Shown here piece after piece: positions 7,168 through 17,800 of a DNA stretch of 64,000 bases; positions within the stretch are counted from its first letter, which is position 1; each line of letters opens with the position of its first letter. The notes beneath the pieces were generated by a model that was given only the letters and a program-made list of their open reading frames with translations, ran no database searches and was not told where the DNA came from. The position numbers and the translations under genes are program-made. Source of the stretch: Steroidobacteraceae bacterium (lineage in GTDB: Bacteria; Pseudomonadota; Gammaproteobacteria; Steroidobacterales; Steroidobacteraceae); assembly GCA_025451845.1 (NCBI GenBank), contig JANWJS010000039.1, positions 1-64,000 of the forward strand, in the 5' to 3' direction.

Positions 7168-9021
7168 TCAGATCTCGACCACGGTGTTGAGGACGACCAC
7201 GCCGCGGAACGGCATGCGGAAGAACTCCGCGGCCTGGGTGCTGTGCCGCTGCATCCAGGCGAAGAGTCGCCGCTGCAGACCCTTCCAGCCCGGCAGCGGC
7301 CGCGCGCGCACCACGTGCTGGCCGACGAAGAACGAGCTGTCCTCGGTAAACACTCTCAGCCCCCGGACCCGGCAGGACTTCAGTGCCTCGCCGACGTCCG
7401 GCGTCTCCATGAACCCGAATCGGGCGTGGACCAGATAGACACCGGGCAGGGTTTCTTCGATCTCGACCCGACGCACCGGGTCCTGGCGGGGAGTGCGCAC
7501 GACCTCGACGTTGAGGACGATCAATCGCTCGTGCGCAACGCCGTTGTGCTCGATGTTGCGGATCAACGCGGAGGGTATGAGGTTGGGATCGCTGGCGAGA
7601 AATACGCCGGTCCCATGTACGCGGTAGGTTCCCGCGATGAGCTTCGGCAGCTCGGTGCGTGGCACGGCCATCTTGGCGAGCGCGGCGCGCAGCTCCAGCC
7701 GCCCGCCGCGCCACGTCATGAAGACCGTGAACAGGATCGCAGCCAGTGTGAGCGGAATCCAGCCCCCGTCCGGCACTTTGGTCATGTTGCCGAGGACGAA
7801 GATGGTGTCGACGATCATCAGCAGGCCGAAGAGGCTCCCAACCGACCACTTCGACCAGCTCCACTGGGTCAGCGCGACGAAGGAGCCCAGAATGGTCGTG
7901 ACCAACATGGTGCCGACGACGGCGGCGCCGTAGGCGCCCGTCAGGGCGTCCGATGAGCCGAAGCCGACCACGAAAGCGATCACCGCGATGAACACCAGCC
8001 AGTTGACCACGGGCACGTAGATCTGGCCCAGCTCGGTGGCGGACGTCTGCAGCACCCGAATGCGCGGTAGAAGATCGAGCTGCACCGCCTGGCGTGTCAT
8101 CGAGAACGCCCCGGAGATGACCGCCTGCGAGGCGATGACCGACGCCGCGGTCGCCAGGACCACCATCCAGGGGCGCGCTTGCTCGGGGACCAGGAGGTAG
8201 AGGGCTTGCGGCAGGTATTTCCCCCGGGCGAGAAGCAGCGCGCCCTGCCCGAAGTAGTTGAGTATGAGTGCCGGCCATACGAGGGCAAACCAGCCGAGCC
8301 GTACGGGCTCCTTGCCGTATTGTCCCATGTCCGCGTAGAGCGCCTCGCCGCCGGTCATGGCCAGGAACACCGCGCCGATGATCGCCAGCGCGACGCCCGG
8401 GCGGTGCACGAGCAGCTCGATGCCGTAGAGGGGATTGATCGCGGCGAGCACGATCGGATCGCGCCGGATGGCGACGGCGCCGGTGAGCCCGATCACCACG
8501 AACCACACCACCATGATGGGACCGAAGAGACTGCCGATGCGCGCCGTGCCGCGACGCTGGTACGCAAAGAGTCCGATGATCACTCCGACGGTGACCGGAA
8601 CCACCGCGTTCTTGAGCTGGGGATTCAGGACCTCGAGGCCCTCGACCGCACTCAACACAGTGACGGCGGGCGTGATCAGCGAATCGCAGAAGAAGAAGGC
8701 CGTTCCGGCGAGCGCCAGCCAGACCATGATGCGCCCCCACAGGCCGCCGGCGATTTGGCGCTGAGCGAGGGCGAACATCGCGAGGATGCCGCCTTCTCCC
8801 TCATTGTCCGCCCGCATGATCACACTGACATATTTGACGGTGACGGTGATGGTCAGCGCCCAGAGGATGAGGGATAGGGCGCCGAGCACCAACTCGCTGT
8901 TAAAACGGCCGGCAACAGTCAACGTCGCGTCGAACGCATACAGCGGGCTGGTGCCGATGTCTCCGTAGACGACGCCGAGCGCCCCAACGACTGCCGGCAA
9001 GGTCAAGCGACGAGACTGCAT
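7168..9021 (-). CDS. kup: Low-affinity potassium transporter Kup
   Basis: This 617-residue inner-membrane protein has the Kup hallmark GVVYGDIGTSPLY near residue 15, about twelve hydrophobic segments, and a cytoplasmic C-terminal domain of about 150 residues. Kup proteins import potassium with protons. ATG at 9021 is chosen because the family signature begins shortly after it, as in known Kup proteins; the frame stays open upstream, but that extension is a basic low-complexity stretch coming from the SET gene in another frame. The gene lies 23 bp after the SET methyltransferase and 25 bp before folA. Confidence 0.93.
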   Translation of the reverse strand: MQSRRLTLPAVVGALGVVYGDIGTSPLYAFDATLTVAGRFNSELVLGALSLILWALTITVTVKYVSVIMRADNEGEGGILAMFALAQRQIAGGLWGRIMVWLALAGTAFFFCDSLITPAVTVLSAVEGLEVLNPQLKNAVVPVTVGVIIGLFAYQRRGTARIGSLFGPIMVVWFVVIGLTGAVAIRRDPIVLAAINPLYGIELLVHRPGVALAIIGAVFLAMTGGEALYADMGQYGKEPVRLGWFALVWPALILNYFGQGALLLARGKYLPQALYLLVPEQARPWMVVLATAASVIASQAVISGAFSMTRQAVQLDLLPRIRVLQTSATELGQIYVPVVNWLVFIAVIAFVVGFGSSDALTGAYGAAVVGTMLVTTILGSFVALTQWSWSKWSVGSLFGLLMIVDTIFVLGNMTKVPDGGWIPLTLAAILFTVFMTWRGGRLELRAALAKMAVPRTELPKLIAGTYRVHGTGVFLASDPNLIPSALIRNIEHNGVAHERLIVLNVEVVRTPRQDPVRRVEIEETLPGVYLVHARFGFMETPDVGEALKSCRVRGLRVFTEDSSFFVGQHVVRARPLPGWKGLQRRLFAWMQRHSTQAAEFFRMPFRGVVVLNTVVEI

Positions 9022-9044
9022 GATGAGGTGAGCGCCGCGCGCCT

Positions 9045-9635
9045 TCAGCGGCGCCGCGACGACTTCCTGGCGGTTCCGTGCCCTCGCCTGGCGCTCCGGC
9101 CTCGCCTTGCGCTCTCGCGCGCCTGCCGCTTTCGCTTCGTTGCCCCCGGTTTGCGCCTCGGTCGGCGCTTTGACCGCTGCGGGGGGGCGGGCGGCCAGAG
9201 CATGGTGCCGCGGCACTGCGGGAAGCCGCAGCGGCAGGCGAATACCTCCTCTATGCCGGCCGGATCATCGTCCTCGCGCTGGATCTGATAATCGTAGGTC
9301 AACTCCTCGCCAGGCTCGATGGTGCGGATCGCCTCGATGTATACGCGCCGCCTCTCGATCACGGACTCGCAGTTGGGATTGCAGGAGTGATTGAGGAAGC
9401 GTGCCTCGTTGCCCTTGACGCCGGCATCGATGACGGTCTTCGAGTCGACGATGAACAGGAACGTGTGCGCGTCGTTCGCGTCTTTGCTCTCGTAGCGCCG
9501 GTCGGCCTCTCGGTGCGATACCCGCTCGCCGAGATATTCGACGATGCGGGTGCCTTTGCGGATGCGGCGCAGGGCGAAAGCGCCGAGCCCATGGACCGCG
9601 GAGTGGCGCACTTCAAACAGCGATTGCTGTGTCAT
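9045..9635 (-). CDS. SET-domain protein-lysine methyltransferase with basic tail
   Basis: This 196-residue protein has a complete SET domain: substrate-channel motif RFLNHSCNPNC (residues 79-89), ELTYDY (111-116) and a post-SET cysteine cluster CRCGFPQCRG (134-143). SET enzymes transfer methyl groups from S-adenosylmethionine to protein lysines. After residue 153 comes a 43-residue tail in which 22 residues are Arg or Lys, resembling histone or AlgP-type tails and likely to bind nucleic acid. ATG at 9635 follows the thyA stop after one base, so the genes are probably co-translated. The substrate is unknown. Confidence 0.88.
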   Translation of the reverse strand: MTQQSLFEVRHSAVHGLGAFALRRIRKGTRIVEYLGERVSHREADRRYESKDANDAHTFLFIVDSKTVIDAGVKGNEARFLNHSCNPNCESVIERRRVYIEAIRTIEPGEELTYDYQIQREDDDPAGIEEVFACRCGFPQCRGTMLWPPAPPQRSKRRPRRKPGATKRKRQARESARRGRSARRGHGTARKSSRRR

Positions 9636-9636
9636 G

Positions 9637-10431
9637 TCAGACCGCCACCGGCGCGGCAATGGCGGGATGATGCTGGTAACCCACGAACTCGAAATCCTCG
9701 AAGTTGTAGTCGAACAGGGTTGGGGGCCGGCGCCGGATGTTGAGTCGCGGCGGCGGGAACGGAGCGCGCGCGAGCTGCAGCCTCGCCTGCTCGAGATGAT
9801 TGCGATAGAGGTGGCAGTCCCCGCCGGTCCAGATGAACTCGCCGAGCTCGAGGTCGCACTGCTGCGCGAACATATGGGTGAGCAGGGAGTAGTTCGCGAT
9901 GTTGAACGGCACACCGAGGAATACATCCGCGCTGCGCTGATAGAGCTGGCATGACAGCCGGCCATTGGCCACGTAGAACTGGAAGAGGGCATGGCACGGC
10001 ATGAGGCGCATCTGCTCGAGCTCGCCCACGTTCCAGGCGCTGACCAGGATGCGGCGGGAGTCCGGATTGTCGCGCAGCTGCTCGAGCGCCACGCGGACCT
10101 GATCGATGGTGCGCCCGTCGGGCGCCAGCCACGAGCGCCACTGCTTGCCGTAAACCGGCCCCAGCTCGCCGCGCTCATCGGCCCACTCGTCCCAGATGCT
10201 GACCCCCTGATCGTGCAGCCACGCGACATTGGTGTCGCCCCGCAGGAACCAGAGCAGCTCGCAGATGAGCGAGCGCAGATGGATGCGTTTGGTCGTGACC
10301 AGCGGGAAACCCTGCGACAGATCGAAGCGCAGCTGCTGGCCGAAGAGCGACAGTGTCCCCGTGCCCGTGCGGTCACCCTTGTGCGCGCCGCTTTCCAGGA
10401 TGCGGCGCATCAGATCGAGGTAAGGTTTCAT
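9637..10431 (-). CDS. thyA: Thymidylate synthase
   Basis: This 264-residue protein, the same length as the E. coli enzyme, methylates dUMP to dTMP using methylenetetrahydrofolate. Visible marks are the [13 protein letters not shown] loop, the catalytic-cysteine segment [12 protein letters not shown], and the dUMP-binding [15 protein letters not shown] stretch. It starts 10 bp after lgt, the order seen in many gammaproteobacteria (lgt-thyA). Its stop is one base from the SET methyltransferase start. The product feeds DNA synthesis, and the oxidised folate by-product is recycled by folA at the end of the same run. Confidence 0.96.
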   Translation of the reverse strand: MKPYLDLMRRILESGAHKGDRTGTGTLSLFGQQLRFDLSQGFPLVTTKRIHLRSLICELLWFLRGDTNVAWLHDQGVSIWDEWADERGELGPVYGKQWRSWLAPDGRTIDQVRVALEQLRDNPDSRRILVSAWNVGELEQMRLMPCHALFQFYVANGRLSCQLYQRSADVFLGVPFNIANYSLLTHMFAQQCDLELGEFIWTGGDCHLYRNHLEQARLQLARAPFPPPRLNIRRRPPTLFDYNFEDFEFVGYQHHPAIAAPVAV

Positions 10432-10441
10432 CGCGCGAGGA

Positions 10442-11317
10442 TCACTGCGCGGTGGCGAAGTTACCCGAGGGCGCGCGGGTGCTGTAGGCGTAAGTCAGCA
10501 AGACGCCGCCGATGAGAATCATGGGCAGCGACAGGACCTGGCCCATCGTCAGCCAACCCCAGGCGAGATAGCCAATCTGTTGATCCGGCATGCGCACGAA
10601 CTCGACGAGGAAGCGAAAGGTGCCGTAGAGCAATAGGAAGAGTCCCGAAGGAGCCAGCCGCGGGCGCGACTTCGCCGTGAACCACCACATGACCGTGAAG
10701 AGCACAATTCCTTCGAGGAACCCCTCATAGAGCTGCGACGCCTGCACGTGCAAAATGCACGGCGTAATCCCGAGGCGTTCGCACTCCGAGAGCGCATTGC
10801 TCGCCTGCGAGGGATGCAGGTGACTCGGGTCGACGAGGAAACCCCAGGGATGCGTGGTCGGCTTGCCCCAGAGCTCGCCGTTGATGAAATTGCCGATGCG
10901 GCCGAAGAACAGACCGAGCTCCGGCAGCGGAGCGCTGAAGTCGAAAACATCCGCGACGCTGCGGCGGCGGCGCCATGCGAACAGCGTGAGCGCGAGCAGC
11001 GCGCCGATGAAACCGCCATGAATGGACATGCCCCCGTCCCAGATCTCGAACGGGTACCACGGGTTCTGCGACGTCCAGAACGTAAGGCCGTAGACGAGCA
11101 CATAACCTATCCGGCCGCCGAGAATGCCGCCCACCATCGCGAAGAAGGCGAGATCGTCGACATCCACGGGCTTCCAGGTAGAGCCCGGCCGCGCGGCGCG
11201 CCGGCGCGCGAGCAGCCATCCGGCGGCGAACCCGAGCAGGTACATGATGCCGTACCAGTGCACCTTGATCGGACCCAGCCGAAGGGCGATCGGGTTGATG
11301 TCCGGATAGACAATCAT
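10442..11317 (-). CDS. lgt: Prolipoprotein diacylglyceryl transferase
   Basis: This 291-residue inner-membrane enzyme adds diacylglycerol to the lipobox cysteine of prolipoproteins, the first step in lipoprotein maturation. It shows seven hydrophobic segments, the HWYGIMY motif near the N-terminus and the Lgt signature [13 protein letters not shown]. Likely substrates in this window include the sulfate-binding lipoprotein and RlpA. ATG at 11317 gives the normal N-terminus; it lies 11 bp after the rlmI stop and thyA follows after 10 bp. Confidence 0.95.
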   Translation of the reverse strand: MIVYPDINPIALRLGPIKVHWYGIMYLLGFAAGWLLARRRAARPGSTWKPVDVDDLAFFAMVGGILGGRIGYVLVYGLTFWTSQNPWYPFEIWDGGMSIHGGFIGALLALTLFAWRRRRSVADVFDFSAPLPELGLFFGRIGNFINGELWGKPTTHPWGFLVDPSHLHPSQASNALSECERLGITPCILHVQASQLYEGFLEGIVLFTVMWWFTAKSRPRLAPSGLFLLLYGTFRFLVEFVRMPDQQIGYLAWGWLTMGQVLSLPMILIGGVLLTYAYSTRAPSGNFATAQ

Positions 11318-11328
11318 GGCGGCGAAGT

Positions 11329-12561
11329 TTAGCTGACCCCGCGCGTCACGCGGCAGAAGAAAGCCTTCAGGTAGCGCGTTTCCGGGATGGCGGGATGCAC
11401 CGGGTGATCGGGCGACTGACCTCCGGACTCCAGGATCTGCACGAAGCGGCCGCTGTGGCGGGCGGCCGACTGTATGGCGGTCACCAGCTCCTCGGGCGCG
11501 AGGTGGTACGAGCAGGAGCAGGATACGAGCAAACCTTCGCCTTCGATGAGGGCGAGAGCGAGCTGATTGAGCTTTCGATAGGCGGCCTGCCCCTGCGGAA
11601 CGTCCTTTTTGCGCTTGATGAATGCCGGCGGATCGAGCACGACGACATCGAAGCGTTCGCCGCGCTCGTGAAGTGCCTTCATCGCATCGAAGGCATCTGC
11701 ATGAATGGTCTCCAGCGCAACCCCATTCGACTGCGCGTTGCGGGCAGCGAAATCGAGAGCCGTCTGCGAGGAATCGATGCAGCTGGCCGCGGCGGCGCCT
11801 GCCTTGAGGGCGGTGATTGCCCAAGCACCCGCATAGCTGCACACGTCCAGGACCCGCGCCCGCGGCCACAGATAGCGCACGAGGCGCGCCCGGTTGTGAG
11901 TCTGGTCGTAGAACCAGCCGGTCTTCTGCCCCTGCATCAGCGGCGCCGCAAAGCGAAGGCCGGCCTCCATCGCGGTAATCTCCGCCGGGGCTTCGCCGAA
12001 AGCGGTCTGCGCGACTTGCGGCAGTTGCTCGAGCTGCCGCGCCGCGGAGTCGTTCTTCCAGTAGAGGCAGGTCGGCGCAAGCAATTCACGCACGGCCGCG
12101 GCCACGGTCTCCTGCAATGCTTCCATGCCCGCGGTCGCGATCTGTCCCACCAGCACGTCTCCATAGCGGTCGAGAACCAGCCCCGGCAGGCCATCGGACT
12201 CGCCGAATACCAGGCGATAGTAAGGCTCGCGGTGGAGTCGCTCCCGCAGCGCGAGCGCCGCACGCAGGCGGGTATCCACCAGTGCGCGATCGACGGGGTG
12301 AGCGGGCTCCCTGCTCAGGATCCGCGCGCAGATGAGCGCGTGCGGATTGACGTAGGCATATCCCAGGAACTGGCTCCGCTGCGAGGTGATCTGCGCGAGA
12401 TCACCCGGCGCGAACGCCGAGAGCGGAGTCGCGTCGGAGTCGATCTCATTGCTGAAGACCCAAAGATGTCCGGAGGACAAGCGGCGCTCTTCGCCGCGCT
12501 TGAGACGCAGCTCACGGGCGGGGCCGTCATGGGCGGGGGAAGTGGATGGAGCAGTGGGCAA
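11329..12561 (-). CDS. rlmI: RlmI-type 23S rRNA cytosine methyltransferase
   Basis: This protein of about 410 residues has an N-terminal PUA domain ([18 protein letters not shown]), a linker with the [18 protein letters not shown] motif, and a C-terminal Rossmann methyltransferase with [12 protein letters not shown] and VLDPPAF motifs. This is the RlmI/YccW layout, which makes 5-methylcytosine at position 1962 of 23S rRNA. No ATG or GTG start fits. TTG at 12561 is preferred because a candidate promoter (TATACT at 12595-12600) overlaps any longer start and the length then matches E. coli RlmI. A TTG at 12621 remains possible. Confidence 0.85.
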   Translation of the reverse strand: MPTAPSTSPAHDGPARELRLKRGEERRLSSGHLWVFSNEIDSDATPLSAFAPGDLAQITSQRSQFLGYAYVNPHALICARILSREPAHPVDRALVDTRLRAALALRERLHREPYYRLVFGESDGLPGLVLDRYGDVLVGQIATAGMEALQETVAAAVRELLAPTCLYWKNDSAARQLEQLPQVAQTAFGEAPAEITAMEAGLRFAAPLMQGQKTGWFYDQTHNRARLVRYLWPRARVLDVCSYAGAWAITALKAGAAAASCIDSSQTALDFAARNAQSNGVALETIHADAFDAMKALHERGERFDVVVLDPPAFIKRKKDVPQGQAAYRKLNQLALALIEGEGLLVSCSCSYHLAPEELVTAIQSAARHSGRFVQILESGGQSPDHPVHPAIPETRYLKAFFCRVTRGVS

Positions 12562-12635
12562 GGCGAGCTCGATGGGCGGTTCGGCGCGGGCGGCAGTATA
12601 GACGTGCTCTCGCGAGCCCAAAAGCGATCCATTGA

Positions 12636-12719
12636 GCGGGCCAGGGTCCGCTCACGGCCCGCGGGTCGAAAGAGCCATAGACCGCGCTCGCGCAAAGCGG
12701 CAGGATGCCGACTTTGCGC
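12636..12719. repeat. Dispersed double-hairpin repeat, copy B
   Basis: Two stem-loops lie between rlmI and the YyaL-like gene. The first pairs GCGGGCC (12636-12642) with GGCCCGC (12656-12662). The second (12690-12719) pairs GCGCAAAGCGGCA with TGCCG-A-CTTTGCGC, with one bulged A. The linker contains GTCGAA and AGCCATAG. The same layout and linker occur at 51698-51779, where the arms differ in sequence but still pair. The element ends 20 bp before the YyaL-like start. Confidence 0.7.
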
Positions 12720-12738
12720 CCATCAGCACACAGGGCAC

Positions 12739-14832
12739 ATGGACACTCGACACCTCAATCCGGACGGCAGCCCGAAATACACCAACCGGCTGCTGGCCGA
12801 GACCAGTCCCTACCTGCGCCAGCACGCGCACAATCCGGTCGACTGGTATCCGTGGGGCAAGGAGGCCTTCGCGCGGGCGCTCGCGGAAGCGAAGCCCATT
12901 CACCTCAGCGTGGGTTATGCCGCCTGCCACTGGTGTCACGTGCTGGCTGCCGAGAGCTTCGAGGATGAGGCGACGGCGCAGGTGCTGAACGAGCGATATG
13001 TCAATATCAAGGTGGACCGGGAAGAGCGCCCCGACGTAGACCGCATCTACCAGGTCGCGCAGCAGATGTTGACGCAGCGCTCCGGTGGCTGGCCCCTCAC
13101 GATGTTTCTGACACCGGACGACCGGCGGCCGTTCTTCGGCGGGACTTATTTCCCCAAGGAGGCACGCTTCGGGCTGCCCGCCTTCAGGGATCTGCTGCTG
13201 CGCGTGGCCAGCTACTACCGCGAGCATGAGGCGCAGCTGCGGCAGCAGAACGAAGCGCTGATGGCGGCCTTCGCGCAGCTCGAGCCGCCGCCCCCGGAAG
13301 CCGCCGAGCTGAGCGATGCGCCGCTGCGCCTCGGCCGCCAGGCACTCGAGCGCGCGTTCGACGCCCACTACGGCGGGTTCGGCGGCGCGCCGAAATTTCC
13401 GCACCCCAAATCGCTGGAGTTGCTGTTACGAGAATGGCGTGCGGGCGCCGGCAGTGATACACCGGACCTGCATGCGCTCTACATGGCAGGCCTGACACTG
13501 CGGCGCATGGCCGATGGCGGCATCAACGATCAGCTGGCGGGCGGCTTCTGCCGCTACTCGGTCGACGACTACTGGATGATTCCGCACTTTGAGAAGATGC
13601 TCTACGACAACGGCAGCCTTCTTGCGGTGTATGCGGATACGTACGTGGCGACCGGCGACACCTTCTACGGCAAGGCGGCCGCGCAGACCGCCGACTGGGT
13701 GCGCCGTGAGATGCAATCGCCCGAAGGAGGATTCTACTCGAGCCTCGATGCCGATTCGGAGGGACACGAGGGCAAGTTCTATGTCTGGGACCGCGACGAG
13801 GTGCGCTCAGCCCTGACCGCGGAGGAATACGCAGCGTTTGCTCCCCGCTTCGGCCTCGATCGCGAGCCCAACTTCGAGGACCGGTGGCACCTGCACGTCT
13901 TCCGCTCGGTGGAAGACGTTGCTTCGACCCTCGAGCTCCCCCGCGAGAGCGTGGAATCGGCGCTGAGCTCGTCGCGCGAGAAATTGCTGCGGATCCGGGA
14001 GCGCAGGGTGCGTCCCGGACGGGATGACAAGATTCTCGCCTCCTGGAATGGGCTGATGATCCGCGGCATGGCCGTCGCGGCGCGGGCGCTCGGTCGCGAC
14101 GAGCTGGCGGAGTCCGCTGGGCGGGCGCTCGACTTCGTACGCCAGACGCTCTGGCGCGACGGCAGACTGCTCGCCACTTACAACGATGGGCGTGCCCATT
14201 TGAACGCGTATCTCGATGATTACGCGTTCCTTGCGGATGCCGTCCTGGAGCTGCAGCAGGTCCGCTTCCGCGCCGCTGAGCTGCGATTCGCCGGCGAGTT
14301 GCTGGAAGTGCTGCTACGGCACTATGCCGACGAGCGCGCCGGCGGGTTCTTCTTTACCTCCGATGATCACGAGCAGTTGATCCACCGGCCGAAGTCCTTC
14401 GGCGACGACGCCACTCCCGCTGGCAACGGCGTCGCGGCCTTCGCGCTGCAGCGGATGGGATACCTGCTGGGCGAGCCACGTTACCTCGCAGCTGCGGAGG
14501 GAGTGCTTCGCGCGGGATGGGCCATGATGGAGAAGTATCCGCAGGGCCATACGAGCCTTCTCATCGCACTCGAGGAGTTGCTGCATCCGCCTGAAATCGT
14601 CGTTTTGCGTGGCGAGCGAACGGCCATCGAGACTTGGCGGCGCGATCTTGGCCGGCTCTACTCGCCAAGGCGCATGGTGCTTGCCGTCCCGGCCGATGCG
14701 ACAGGCCTGCCCGCGGCGGTTGCAGAGAAGGTGCCCAGGGGCGAGGCCGTGGCTTACGTGTGCCGCGGTAATGTCTGCGGCGAGCCGATCGGCTCCTTCC
14801 CGGAATTGACTGAGGCGCTGCGCGGCGAGTAA
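12739..14832 (+). CDS. YyaL/SPATA20-type thioredoxin-domain protein (DUF255)
   Basis: The 697-residue protein starts with a DUF255 thioredoxin-like domain containing ACHWCHV with a CxxC pair, near residue 57, preceded by NPVDWYPW. The rest forms an all-helical (alpha/alpha)6 barrel like that of N-acylglucosamine 2-epimerases. Family members occur in bacteria and animals; their reaction is not settled. ATG at 12739 is used because the family begins [14 protein letters not shown] right after it; the frame stays open far upstream only because it runs antisense to rlmI. Its stop is 18 bp from the converging putA stop. Confidence 0.87.
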   Translation: MDTRHLNPDGSPKYTNRLLAETSPYLRQHAHNPVDWYPWGKEAFARALAEAKPIHLSVGYAACHWCHVLAAESFEDEATAQVLNERYVNIKVDREERPDVDRIYQVAQQMLTQRSGGWPLTMFLTPDDRRPFFGGTYFPKEARFGLPAFRDLLLRVASYYREHEAQLRQQNEALMAAFAQLEPPPPEAAELSDAPLRLGRQALERAFDAHYGGFGGAPKFPHPKSLELLLREWRAGAGSDTPDLHALYMAGLTLRRMADGGINDQLAGGFCRYSVDDYWMIPHFEKMLYDNGSLLAVYADTYVATGDTFYGKAAAQTADWVRREMQSPEGGFYSSLDADSEGHEGKFYVWDRDEVRSALTAEEYAAFAPRFGLDREPNFEDRWHLHVFRSVEDVASTLELPRESVESALSSSREKLLRIRERRVRPGRDDKILASWNGLMIRGMAVAARALGRDELAESAGRALDFVRQTLWRDGRLLATYNDGRAHLNAYLDDYAFLADAVLELQQVRFRAAELRFAGELLEVLLRHYADERAGGFFFTSDDHEQLIHRPKSFGDDATPAGNGVAAFALQRMGYLLGEPRYLAAAEGVLRAGWAMMEKYPQGHTSLLIALEELLHPPEIVVLRGERTAIETWRRDLGRLYSPRRMVLAVPADATGLPAAVAEKVPRGEAVAYVCRGNVCGEPIGSFPELTEALRGE

Positions 14833-14835
14833 CAG

Positions 14836-14850
14836 ATTGGCGCAAATCGC
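14836..14850. repeat. Single arm of the dispersed hairpin repeat
   Basis: ATTGGCGCAAATCGC fills almost the whole gap between the converging yyaL-like and putA stops. The same 15 bases occur on the minus strand at 51769-51783 as one arm of the hairpin behind dacC. In both places it begins three bases after a stop codon on its own strand. No second arm is present here. Confidence 0.5.
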
Positions 14851-17800
14851 CTAGAGTATCTCGACTGCACCGCCGATCGCCGCGGTGTTGATGGTGAGGG
14901 TCCGCTCCGTGGCGAAGCGCTGCAGGTAATTCGGGCCACCCGCCTTGGGTCCCGTCCCCGATAGCCCCTGACCGCCGAACGGCTGTACGCCGACGACCGC
15001 GCCGATCATGTTGCGATTGACGTACGTGTTGCCTACCGGGAGAGTACGGAAAGCATGCTCCGCCATGCTCTCGAGCCGGCTGTGCACGCCCAACGTCAGG
15101 CCGAATCCAGTCGAGCGGATGGCGGCCAGCACCTGCGCAAGCTCATCGGCGCGATAGCGATACACGTGGAGGATCGGCCCGAACTCCTCCGTCTGCAGCT
15201 GGTCAGGCGAGCTCAGCTCGAACAGCCGCGGGCCGAAGAAGTGCCCGCTTTCTTCGCAGTGCTCCACCGGACAGGAGTAGAGGAGCTTCGCCTCGATGCC
15301 CATTCGCCGCGCGTGCCGCAGCAATCGCTGCTGCGCATCCCCGGAGATGACCGGACCCACGTCCGTCGCCGGATCGGCCGGGTCGCCAAGGGTCAGGCAC
15401 CGCATCGCGCCGATCAGCATCTCGAGGACGCGGTCCGCGATCTCCTCCTGCACGTACATCACCCGAAGAGCCGAGCACCGCTGTCCCGCGCTCGTGAAGG
15501 CTGAGCCAATCACATCATCCACGACCTGCTCCGGCAGCGCTGTCGCATCGACGATCATGGCATTCACTCCGCCGGTCTCGGCGATGAGCGGCACGATCGG
15601 CCCGTCGCGCCCCGCGAGAGTGCGGTTGATGGTCGCGGCCGTGGCCGTAGAGCCCGTGAACGCGACGCCGGCGAGCGCCGGATGAGTCAGCGCGGTGGCG
15701 CCGAAGAGGGGTCCGTCGGCAGGGGCGAGTTGCACCGCATCGCGCGGGATCCCGGCGTCGTGCAACAGCCGCGTCATCGCATGGGCGACCAGCGTGGTGG
15801 CCGGAGCCGGCTTGGCAACGACCGCGTTGCCCGCCATGAGAGCCGCGGTGATCTGTCCCGTGAAGATGGCCAGGGGGAAATTCCATGGGCTGATGCAGGC
15901 GAACACGCCGCGGCCGTGGAAAGAGAGGAGATTCCGCTCTCCCACCGGGCCGTCGAGCTCCTGCGCGGCGGCGAACAGCTCGCGGCCGCGCCGGGCATAG
16001 TAACGGCAGAAGTCCGCCGCCTCGCGAATCTCGGCGATCGAATCCGGCAGTGTCTTGCCGGCCTCGCGGACCAGCAGATTGAGAAAGAGGCCGCGGCGTT
16101 GCTCCAACAGGTCCGCTGCCTTCTCCAGGCAGGCGGCGCGCCCCTCCGCGGGCGTCGCATCCCACGCGCGCTGGGCACGGGCGCAGCTCGTCATGGCACC
16201 GGCGATCTCAGCTTCCGTCGCATCCCGCGTGAGACCCACGAACTGCGCGGTGCTCGCCGGGGAGCGCACCGGCACGTTGGGCTCGATCGCCTCGCCCTGG
16301 CTCAAAATGGGTCCTCCCAGGTAGGAAGCGTCGGCACCTGCCCGAAGCTCGCCCTGGAGGGCTGCGAGCTCGGCCGGGTTGCCGAAATCCGCCCCGCGGG
16401 AATTGCGGCGCGAGCGATAGAGTTCGCTCGGCTCACGGATCCGCGCGGGACTGTCGGCGCGCGCTGCCGCGGCGGCCCCGGCGGAGTTCGGAATGACCTT
16501 GCCCATAATTTGGCCCACGACCTGCTCCACGGGAACGTCTTTGTTGAGGAAGTGATGTACAAACGATGTGTTGGCGCCGTTCTCGAGCAGCCGGCGCACC
16601 AGGTAAGGCAGCAGCTCCTCGTAGGTGCCAACCGGCGCGTACACGCGCACCGGGGGCAGGTCGGGCACCTCGGCCCGAACGGCCTCGTAGAGCGCCTGCC
16701 CCATCCCGTGCAGACGCTGGAACTCGTAAACGGCGCCCTGCGGCGCGATCGCCGTCACCGCCGCAACGGTCAGCGCGTTGTGCGTGGCGAACTGCGGGTA
16801 GATGACATCGCGCGCCTCGAACAGCCGCCGGGTGCATACGATGTAGCTCGCATCAGTTGCGGCTTTCGAGGTGTAGACGGGGAAGCTGTCGAGCCCGCGC
16901 TCCTGCGCGCGCTTGATCTCCGCGTCCCAGTACGCGCCCTTGACCAACCTCGCAGACATCCGCCGGCCCGTCTGCCTGGCGAGCTCCGCGACCCAATCCA
17001 ACACCAGCGGTGCCCGCCTGCCATAAGCCTGCACCGCGAGGCCGAGTCCGCTCCATCCGCGCGTGCCGGCATCGCGCGCCAGAGCCGCAATGATATCGAG
17101 CGACGGGTCGAGTCGATCCGCCTCCTCGGCATCAATGGTCAACCCGATTCCGGCGGCGCACGCCCGGCGAGCGAGCGTGAGCATACGGGGAACGAGACCC
17201 TCCATGACCCGAGCATGCTGCGTCAACGAATAACGCGGCTCGAGAGCAGAGAGCTTCACGGAGATGCCGGATCGGCGGTGAACGGAATCCGTGGGCTGCG
17301 AGCGCAACGCATCAATCGCTCGCTCGTAGGCGTCGAAATACCGCTGCGCGTCGGCCTCGGACCTGGCGCCTTCGCCGAGCACGTCGAACGAGCACAGTGA
17401 GAGCTCGCTGTCGCGATGGCTCCGCGCGAGCGCCGACTCGATGGACTCCCCGACGATGAACGCGTGGCCCATCATCCGCATGGCCCGGCGGAGGGCGGCT
17501 CGGATGACCGGTGTCACGACTGGCGTGAGCAGCGGCCGGCGCGCATTTGCCGACAGCCCTGCGCTTGCATCGGGCAACAGGCGGCTGGCGGTGTTGAGCA
17601 GAGCCAGCGCCATCCTTACGGTGAGGTCGGAGCTCTTTGCCCGGCCGCCCTCACGCAGGGCCGCCAGCCGCTCGGCGATCAGCCGGTCGGCGCATACGCG
17701 GTCGGGAGTGCGCAGCAGCGCCTCGGCCAGGCTCATCAGCGCCTTGCCCTGCCGGCTGTCGAGCGGAAACTGATCGAGGAGCGACTCGGCGAGCGGCCTG

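Noticed and set aside
7139-8740. 533-codon minus-strand frame overlapping kup
   Set aside because: Different frame of the same strand as kup; the kup frame has membrane segments and the family signature, this one does not.
11395-12738. Long N-terminal extension of the YyaL-like reading frame (about 448 codons)
   Set aside because: It runs antisense to rlmI, has no family match, and the conserved YyaL start is at 12739.
15682-17400. 572-codon plus-strand open frame
   Set aside because: It is antisense to putA; no motif, Arg/Gly-rich translation typical of a shadow.
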